Source of the DNA: Xanthobacteraceae bacterium
GTDB taxonomy: Bacteria; Pseudomonadota; Alphaproteobacteria; Rhizobiales; Xanthobacteraceae
Direction: 5' to 3'
DNA: 6,771 nt
NCBI GenBank assembly: GCA_030648135.1
Contig: JAUSIF010000308.1
Coordinates: 1 to 6,771 of the forward strand
This document shows, in pieces, positions 1 to 4,609 of the stretch. How positions within the stretch are numbered: position 1 is the stretch's first letter; the number at the start of each line of letters is the position of its first letter. A model generated the notes under the pieces. It had not been told where the DNA came from, searched no databases, and worked only from the letters and a program-made list of their open reading frames with translations. Both the position numbers and the translations under genes were made by a program.

Positions 1-1
1 C

Positions 2-85
2 GACGCCGCCTTCGCGCGCGCGGCCGAGGACGAGCGCACGGTCGCGCTCGTGTATCTCGAGCAGTGGATGAAGAAGCAGCGTTGA
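2..85 (+). CDS. C-terminal fragment of an unidentified protein
   Basis: An open frame enters from the left edge and ends at a TGA at 83-85, giving the last 27 residues of a protein. The tail reads ...RTVALVYLEQWMKKQR and looks like an amphipathic helix with a basic end. The codons show the same G/C-ending preference as the confirmed genes, and a palindromic repeat begins about a dozen bases after the stop, as expected at a gene end. The fragment is too short to assign to a family, so I give no function. It converges on xthA. The main doubt is that only 28 codons are visible, so chance openness cannot be excluded from the frame alone. Confidence 0.6.
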   Translation, partial: DAAFARAAEDERTVALVYLEQWMKKQR

Positions 86-96
86 TTTCCTCGGCC

Positions 97-231
97 TGTC
101 ATCCCGGCCAAGCGAGCCCGCATCAGCGGGCGAGCGCGAGCCGGGATCCATGAACACAGCCAGTGCAATCTATCGATGCGCAGTGTTCATGAATTCCGGG
201 TCTCGGCGTCCACGCCTCGCCCGGAATGACA
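97..231. repeat. Compound intergenic palindrome, copy 1
   Basis: This stretch is a palindrome built from smaller palindromes. The outer ends (97-107 and 221-231) are inverted repeats with one mismatch. The left half is a hairpin: ATCCCGGC at 101-108 pairs perfectly with GCCGGGAT at 140-147 and encloses a second 6-bp hairpin (116-121 with 126-131). The centre carries a 9-bp inverted repeat, CATGAACAC at 149-157 and GTGTTCATG at 183-191. The right half is another hairpin, ATTCCGGG at 193-200 with CCCGGAAT at 220-227. It fills the gap between two converging genes and ends just before the xthA stop codon. The first 12 bases of the arm (98-109) recur exactly at 1031-1042, so this is a dispersed family. 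It probably folds in the transcripts of both neighbours and may protect or terminate their 3' ends. No T-tract is present, so it is not a classical intrinsic terminator. Confidence 0.85.
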
Positions 232-232
232 A

Positions 233-1015
233 CTATATGTCGAGATCGATCCACACCGGCACATGGTCGGAAGGCTTCTCGCCGCCGCGCATGGGACGGT
301 CGATGCCGGCCTGCGCGAGCTTATCCGCCGCCGGCGGCGACAACAGCAGATGATCGATGCGGATGCCGTTGTTCTTCGAGAAGGCGTTGCCCTGATAGTC
401 CCAGAACGTATAGAGGCCGGCATCGTCGCTCACGGCGCGCACCGCGTCCACGAGCCCGAGCTGGCTGAGGGCGCGGAACTTCGCCCGCGTCTCCGGCAGA
501 AACAGCGCATCGCCTTCCCATAATTTCGGATCGTGCACGTCGGCGGGCGCGGGGATCGCATTGAAATCGCCGGCGAGGATGAGCGGCTCCTCCAGATCCA
601 GGCGCGCGCGGGTAAAATCGATCAGCCGGTCCATCCAGGCGAGCTTGTAGTCGTATTTCTCGCCCGGCGCCGGATTGCCGTTGGGCAGATAGATCGAGGC
701 CACCCGCACCACGCCGTTCGGGACCGACACCACCGCCTCGAGGAAGCGCGCATGGTCGTCGGCATCGTCGCCCGGCAATCCGCTCTTCACTTCGTCGAAC
801 GGCAACTTCGAGAGCAAGGCCACGCCGTTATAGGTCTTCTGGCCGCGGACGGCGATGTTATAGCCGAGGTCCGCGAACGGCCCGCGCGGGAAGGCGTCGT
901 CGACGCACTTGATCTCCTGCAGGCAAACGATGTCGGGCGCGCGTTCCTTGAGCCAGCGCGTGAGCGGCTCGACCCGTTGACGGATGGAATTGACGTTGAA
1001 GGTCGCGATGCGCAT
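233..1015 (-). CDS. xthA: Exodeoxyribonuclease III / AP endonuclease
   Basis: This 260-residue protein belongs to the exonuclease III branch of the endonuclease/exonuclease/phosphatase fold. In that family the enzyme cleaves DNA on the 5' side of abasic sites and removes 3' blocking groups and 3'-terminal nucleotides, using a divalent metal, during base-excision repair in the cytoplasm. The expected active-site landmarks are present in order: N7 in TFNVNS, E34 in LQEIK, Y109 in IYLPNGNP, D150 and N152 in GDFNAIP, D221 in IRIDHLL, and the terminal D250-H251 in SDHVPVW. Length is close to that of E. coli ExoIII. The ATG at 1015 is supported by an AGGA ribosome-binding site 8 nt upstream (plus-strand TCCT, 1024-1027), and the protein starts with the typical MRIATFNVNS. 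It ends with TAG. It lies downstream of erpA on the same strand, separated by 133 bp of mostly palindromic repeat, so it may be expressed from erpA or from its own promoter. The family assignment is secure. Whether AP-endonuclease or exonuclease activity dominates cannot be told here. Confidence 0.96.
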   Translation of the reverse strand: MRIATFNVNSIRQRVEPLTRWLKERAPDIVCLQEIKCVDDAFPRGPFADLGYNIAVRGQKTYNGVALLSKLPFDEVKSGLPGDDADDHARFLEAVVSVPNGVVRVASIYLPNGNPAPGEKYDYKLAWMDRLIDFTRARLDLEEPLILAGDFNAIPAPADVHDPKLWEGDALFLPETRAKFRALSQLGLVDAVRAVSDDAGLYTFWDYQGNAFSKNNGIRIDHLLLSPPAADKLAQAGIDRPMRGGEKPSDHVPVWIDLDI

Positions 1016-1029
1016 CGCTCATATCCTAA

Positions 1030-1138
1030 CGTCATCCCGGCCGAGCGCGAAGTGCGAGAGCCGGGATCGTCATCAGCGAATTCCGACTGTCCTGCCCCGC
1101 GTTCACCCGCTTCGCGGGCTCCCTTGGCCGGGACGACG
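1030..1138. repeat. Compound intergenic palindrome, copy 2 (degenerate)
   Basis: This is a second member of the family seen at 97-231. The left arm starts with the same 12 bases (1031-1042) and forms the same perfect 8-bp stem, ATCCCGGC at 1034-1041 with GCCGGGAT at 1060-1067, with an inner GCGC/GTGC stem around a GAA loop. The outer end at 1126-1138 is the inverted repeat of 1030-1042 with one mismatch. The right half differs from copy 1: it carries a short CCCGC-TTC-GCGGG hairpin (1106-1118) and has lost the clean 8-bp stem. The central CATGAACAC inverted repeat of copy 1 is also absent. It occupies most of the erpA-xthA gap, so an erpA-xthA transcript would contain it as a folded spacer that could block 3' exonucleases or lower xthA expression. 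Confidence 0.8.
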
Positions 1139-1148
1139 GAAAGCAAAA

Positions 1149-1481
1149 TTACAGCGCGAAGCTGGTGCCGCAGCCGCAGGAGGCGGTGGCGTTCGGATTG
1201 TCGATCCGGAACGAGGCGCCGATCAGCTCGTCGGCGAAGTCGATCTGCGATCCCGCCAGATATTGCAGCGAGACCGGGTCGATCGCGACCCGGGCGCCGG
1301 CGCGCTCGATCAAGAGGTCATCGGGCGCGCTGCCGCGCTCGACCTCGAAGCGGTACTGGAAGCCCGAGCAGCCGCCGCCCTCGACGGCGACGCGCAGCAC
1401 CGAGGCAGCCGCTTCGCCGCCCAGAATCTCGGCGATCCGGCGAGCCGCGCGTTCGGTCACGACCACGGTCGGTGCGTCCAT
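1149..1481 (-). CDS. erpA: A-type iron-sulfur cluster carrier (ErpA/IscA family)
   Basis: This 110-residue protein is a HesB/IscA/ErpA-family carrier that holds a transient Fe-S cluster and passes it to apo-enzymes in the cytoplasm. The three family cysteines are present: C38 in GGGCSGFQY, and C102 and C104 in the C-terminal SCGCGTSF. The conserved stretch after the first cysteine (FQYRFEVE) and the SLQYLAGSQIDF segment also fit. Length is close to E. coli ErpA (114 aa). ErpA, rather than IscA or SufA, is my preferred name because no isc or suf genes are adjacent, but A-type carriers are hard to separate by sequence alone. The ATG at 1481 has a GGAG ribosome-binding site about 8 nt upstream. 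It is divergent from dgt across an 86-bp gap with a consensus-like promoter, and xthA follows it on the same strand. Confidence 0.93.
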   Translation of the reverse strand: MDAPTVVVTERAARRIAEILGGEAAASVLRVAVEGGGCSGFQYRFEVERGSAPDDLLIERAGARVAIDPVSLQYLAGSQIDFADELIGASFRIDNPNATASCGCGTSFAL

Positions 1482-1523
1482 TTCCGGTCTCCGCAGGCTG
1501 CCGTTGAATCGCAGCCCGAAGGA

Positions 1524-1551
1524 TAGTTAGGTGTCCATGGCGGAGTGTCAA
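1524..1551 (-). promoter_or_regulatory. Candidate sigma70-type promoter for erpA
   Basis: Read on the minus strand, a perfect TTGACA -35 hexamer (plus-strand 1546-1551) is followed after 16 bp by TAACTA (plus-strand 1524-1529) as a plausible -10. A start near position 1515 would give an erpA leader of about 35 nt containing its GGAG site. The -35 is strong and the -10 only moderate, which is common in alphaproteobacteria. The site lies in the erpA-dgt divergent gap, next to the dgt ribosome-binding site, so RNA polymerase here would also cover the dgt leader. No clear IscR- or Fur-like operator was recognised. Confidence 0.5.
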
Positions 1552-1554
1552 TTC

Positions 1555-1559
1555 AAGGG
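1555..1559 (+). promoter_or_regulatory. Ribosome-binding site supporting the dgt start
   Basis: AAGGG lies 8 nt before the ATG at 1568, a good position for translation initiation. A stronger purine run, GGAGGAAGGG at 1580-1589, lies just inside the coding sequence. No in-frame start codon follows it at a suitable distance, so it does not favour a shorter protein. Confidence 0.5.
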
Positions 1560-1567
1560 CGAAATCC

Positions 1568-2776
1568 ATGGCCGTGACCGGAGGAAGGGAACGCGCTCCC
1601 TTTGCGGCCGATCCGGCGCGCTCGCGCGGCCGCCTGCATGCCGAGGACAAAAGCACGCGGCGCAACGACTTCCGCCGCGACTGCGACCGCATCATCCATT
1701 CGAGCGCCTTCCGGCGCCTGAAGCACAAAACCCAGGTGTTCGTCTCCCACGAGGGCGACCATTATCGCACCCGGCTCACCCACACCTTCGAAGTGGCGCA
1801 GATCGCCCGCGCGCTCGCCCGCGCGCTGGGCCTCGACGAGGACCTGGCGGAAGCCTTGGCGCTCGCCCACGACCTCGGCCATCCGCCCTTCGGCCATGCC
1901 GGCGAGCGGGCGCTCGATCAATGCATGGGCGCCCATGGCGGCTTCGACCACAATGCGCAAACGCTGCGCGTCGTCACCCAACTCGAGCGCCGCTACGCGG
2001 AATTCGACGGGCTCAATCTCACCTGGGAGACGCTCGAAGGCATCGCCAAGCACAACGGGCCGCTCAGCGACCGCGCCGGCCGGCCGCTCGGCTCCTATCG
2101 GGAGCGCGGCGTGCCGCACGCCTTCACCGCTTATTCGAAACTACAGGACCTCGAACTCTGGAGCTTCGCCGGCGCCGAGGCGCAGATTTCCGCCATCGCC
2201 GACGACATCGCCTATGACGCCCACGATCTCGACGATGCGCTCCGCGCCGGGATGTTTCCGGTCGACGAGCTCGCGGGTCTCCCGCTCCTCGGCGCCGTCC
2301 TCGAACAGGTGAGGGCGCGCTACGGCGAGATCGAGCGTCCGCGCCTCGTCAACGAGCTCACCCGCCGGCTGATCGCACGCATGATCGACGACGTGATCGT
2401 GGAGACCGACCGGCGCGTGAGCGCGCTCCGCCCAAGTTCGATCGCCGACATCCGCGGCGCCGGCAAACCGATGGTCGGCTTCTCGGCCGCGATAGTGGAA
2501 GCCGACCGCGCCATCAAGGATTTTCTCACTCGCCGCATGTACCGGAGCGACCGCGTGCTCGAAATCATGGGCGCTGCGCAACGCGTGCTGCACGAGCTGT
2601 TCGAGCATTACCGCGGACGCATCGAGGATTTGCCGCCGGAATGGAACAAGGGGCTCGCCGCCGAGGACGCCAACGCCCGCGCCCGCCGCATCGCCGATTT
2701 CATCGCCGGCATGACCGATAATTTCGCACTCGACGCGCACAAGCGTTTCTTTGACTCGACTCCCGAACTGCGTTAG
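1568..2776 (+). CDS. dgt: dGTPase-like dNTP triphosphohydrolase (HD domain)
   Basis: This 402-residue protein belongs to the dGTPase family of HD-superfamily hydrolases, which split dNTPs into deoxynucleoside and triphosphate and so limit dNTP pools. Visible landmarks are the SSAFRRLKHKTQVF stretch (45-58), GDHYRTRLTHTFEV with metal-ligand H72, the HD pair H101-D102 in AHDLGHPPFGH (100-110), and the later aspartates in ADDIAYDAHDLDD (D212/D213). Together these make the H...HD...D signature. The length of about 400 residues fits the shorter 'dGTPase-like' group common in alphaproteobacteria rather than the ~505-residue E. coli Dgt, so strict dGTP specificity should not be assumed; related enzymes act on several dNTPs and can be allosteric. 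The ATG at 1568 is chosen for its AAGGG site and because the RLHAEDKSTRRNDF region follows at the usual distance. argS begins 23 bp after the TAG, so the two are probably one operon. Confidence 0.93.
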   Translation: MAVTGGRERAPFAADPARSRGRLHAEDKSTRRNDFRRDCDRIIHSSAFRRLKHKTQVFVSHEGDHYRTRLTHTFEVAQIARALARALGLDEDLAEALALAHDLGHPPFGHAGERALDQCMGAHGGFDHNAQTLRVVTQLERRYAEFDGLNLTWETLEGIAKHNGPLSDRAGRPLGSYRERGVPHAFTAYSKLQDLELWSFAGAEAQISAIADDIAYDAHDLDDALRAGMFPVDELAGLPLLGAVLEQVRARYGEIERPRLVNELTRRLIARMIDDVIVETDRRVSALRPSSIADIRGAGKPMVGFSAAIVEADRAIKDFLTRRMYRSDRVLEIMGAAQRVLHELFEHYRGRIEDLPPEWNKGLAAEDANARARRIADFIAGMTDNFALDAHKRFFDSTPELR

Positions 2777-2799
2777 GCCGCGCCACCCCGGAATCCCGC

Positions 2800-4560
2800 A
2801 TGAATCTCTTCGCGCTCTACACCGGTCACGTGCGCGCCGCGGTCACCGCGCTTGCAAAGCAGGAGAAGCTCGCGCGCGCGCCCGATCTCGACCGTATCGT
2901 GGTCGAACCGCCGCGCGAGGAGAGCCGCGGCGATCTCGCCACCAATGCGGCGATGGTGCTGGCCAAGGATTTCGGACTGAAACCGCGCGCGCTGGCGGAG
3001 AAGATCGCGGCCGAGCTCGCGAAACTGCCGCAGGTCGAAAACGTCGAGGTGGCGGGACCCGGCTTCATCAATATCTCGCTCGCGGATGCGCTCTGGCTCG
3101 AGGTACTGCGCACCGCGGTGAAGAGCGGCCAGGATTTCGGCCGCACCGATCTCGGCAAGGGTGAGCGGGCCAATGTGGAATACGTCTCGGCCAATCCGAC
3201 CGGGCCGATGCATGTGGGCCACGGCCGCGGCGCGGTGTTCGGCGACGCGCTCGCCAATCTGCTCGCCTTCGTCGGCTTCGAGGTGACGCGCGAATATTAC
3301 GTCAACGACGCCGGTGCCCAGGTCGATGCGCTCGCGCGCTCGGCCTATCTACGCTACCGCGAGGCATTGGGCGAAAAGATCGGCGCCATCCCCGAAGGCC
3401 TCTATCCCGGCGACTATCTCATTCCGGTCGGCCGCGCGCTAGCCGAGCGCCACGGCAACAAGCTTCTCGGCCGTCCCGAATCCGAGTGGCTCCCGGTCGT
3501 GCGCGCGGCGGCGATCGAGGCGATGATGGCGATGATCCGCGACGATCTCTCAGCACTCGCGATCCGCCACGATGTATTTTTCTCCGAACGCTCGTTGTCG
3601 GAGGGCAACACCGACCGCGTCGCCGAGACCATCGAGGCGCTGCGCCGCCAGGGCCATATCTATGAAGGCCGCCTGCCACCGCCCAAGGGCGCGCCGATCG
3701 AGGACTGGGAGGACCGCGAGCAGACCCTGTTCCGGTCGACCGCCTTCGGCGACGACGTCGACCGTCCGCTCAAGAAATCCGACGGCGGCTACACCTATTT
3801 CGCCGCCGACATGGCCTATCACCGGGACAAGCTCGAACGCGGATTTACCACGCTCATCGATGTCTGGGGCGCCGACCACGGCGGCTATGTTAAGCGGATG
3901 CAGGCGGCGGTGGCCGCCTTGAGCGCGGGCAAGGTTTCGCTCGACGTGAAGCTCTGCCAGCTCGTGCGCCTGTTGCGCGCGGGCGAGCCGGTCAAGATGT
4001 CGAAACGGGCGGGGGATTTCGTGACGTTGCGGGAAGTGGTCGACGAGGTCGGGCCCGATCCGGTGCGATTCATGATGCTGTTTCGCAACAACGACGCCGC
4101 GCTCGATATCGACCTGGCCAAGGTGATCGAGCAGTCGCGGGAGAACCCGGTTTTCTACGTGCAATATGCGCACGCCCGCTGCCGGTCGGTCATCCGCAAT
4201 GCGCGCGAGGCGCTGCCCGGCCTCGATTTGGAGCCGGCGAGCCTCGATCGGGCTGCGCTCGACCGGCTCACCGACGAGGGCGAGCGCAAACTCGTCAAAC
4301 GCATCGCCCAATGGCCGCGCCTCGCCGAGGCTGCGGCGTTATCGCACGAGCCGCACCGGGTCGCGTATTTCCTGCACGAACTGGCCGGCGAGCTCCACAG
4401 TCACTGGAACCGCGGTAACGATTTGCCACATTTACGCTTCATTATCCGGGATGATCCAGAATTGACCTTGGCCCGTCTGACTCTGGTCTACGGGTTGGCT
4501 ACGGTGTTAGCCTCCGGTCTTGCGGTCCTCGGAGTGGGGGCTCTCGAGGAAATGCGATGA
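2800..4560 (+). CDS. argS: Arginyl-tRNA synthetase
   Basis: This 586-residue class I aminoacyl-tRNA synthetase attaches arginine to tRNA-Arg using ATP in the cytoplasm. The N-terminal part (about 1-110) fits the tRNA-binding Arg-N/additional domain, including RGDLATNAAM (44-52) and GPGFINISL (87-94). The Rossmann catalytic core carries the HIGH-type motif as HVGH (138-141, in ANPTGPMHVGHGRG) and the KMSKR loop intact at 399-403 (VKMSKRAGDF). Other family landmarks are YYVNDAGAQ (166-174) and WGADHGGYVKRM (356-367). The C-terminal part from about 455 (VQYAHAR) onward is the DALR-type anticodon-binding helical domain. Length matches the bacterial family. The ATG at 2800 has only a weak CGGAA 6 nt upstream, suggesting translation partly coupled to dgt 23 bp earlier. 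The last 50 or so codons are less G/C-biased than the rest and include two TTA leucine codons. The identification is secure. Confidence 0.98.
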   Translation: MNLFALYTGHVRAAVTALAKQEKLARAPDLDRIVVEPPREESRGDLATNAAMVLAKDFGLKPRALAEKIAAELAKLPQVENVEVAGPGFINISLADALWLEVLRTAVKSGQDFGRTDLGKGERANVEYVSANPTGPMHVGHGRGAVFGDALANLLAFVGFEVTREYYVNDAGAQVDALARSAYLRYREALGEKIGAIPEGLYPGDYLIPVGRALAERHGNKLLGRPESEWLPVVRAAAIEAMMAMIRDDLSALAIRHDVFFSERSLSEGNTDRVAETIEALRRQGHIYEGRLPPPKGAPIEDWEDREQTLFRSTAFGDDVDRPLKKSDGGYTYFAADMAYHRDKLERGFTTLIDVWGADHGGYVKRMQAAVAALSAGKVSLDVKLCQLVRLLRAGEPVKMSKRAGDFVTLREVVDEVGPDPVRFMMLFRNNDAALDIDLAKVIEQSRENPVFYVQYAHARCRSVIRNAREALPGLDLEPASLDRAALDRLTDEGERKLVKRIAQWPRLAEAAALSHEPHRVAYFLHELAGELHSHWNRGNDLPHLRFIIRDDPELTLARLTLVYGLATVLASGLAVLGVGALEEMR

Positions 4561-4570
4561 CGCCCCTAAG

Positions 4571-4576
4571 TATACT
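4571..4576 (+). promoter_or_regulatory. Candidate -10 box ahead of the SPOR gene
   Basis: TATACT in the 49-bp argS-SPOR gap matches the sigma70 -10 consensus at five of six positions and stands out in this GC-rich sequence. A start near 4583 would give a leader of about 27 nt. The matching -35 is poor: an 18-bp spacer gives AGGAAA at 4547-4552. An internal promoter is therefore possible but weakly supported, and read-through from dgt-argS may be the main source of transcript. Confidence 0.3.
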
Positions 4577-4591
4577 GGCGCGGCGTTCGTC

Positions 4592-4600
4592 GGAGAGTGG
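4592..4600 (+). promoter_or_regulatory. Ribosome-binding region that decides the SPOR gene start
   Basis: The purine run GGAGAGTGG ends 9 nt before the ATG at 4610. The frame is open further upstream to an ATG at 4520 inside argS, but that would add 30 residues (MRSSEWGLS...) encoded by overlap with argS and without a purine-rich site of this quality. The short start is preferred. Confidence 0.5.
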
Positions 4601-4609
4601 TCCGAACAC

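Noticed and set aside
533..1507. Plus-strand open frame (324 codons) spanning xthA, the repeat and erpA
   Set aside because: It runs antisense through two confirmed genes and a palindromic repeat; the second half is Arg/Ser/Pro noise.
1504..1532. Possible dgt promoter TTGAAT with a TTAGGT -10 at 17-bp spacing
   Set aside because: The -10 matches consensus poorly, and other spacings (12-14 bp to TAG-rich words) are too short, so it was not listed as a feature.
1531..2217. Plus-strand frame overlapping the start of dgt (228 codons)
   Set aside because: An Arg/Pro/Ala-rich out-of-frame reading of dgt; the dgt frame carries the H...HD...D signature.
3550..4311. Minus-strand open frame (253 codons) inside argS
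   Set aside because: A mirror frame of a GC-rich, highly conserved synthetase gene; no family resemblance and no start signal.
4520..4609. Extended start for the SPOR protein, overlapping argS
   Set aside because: The extra 30 residues come from overlap with the argS 3' end; the ATG at 4610 has a better placed purine-rich site and gives a protein starting MTDDSRF.
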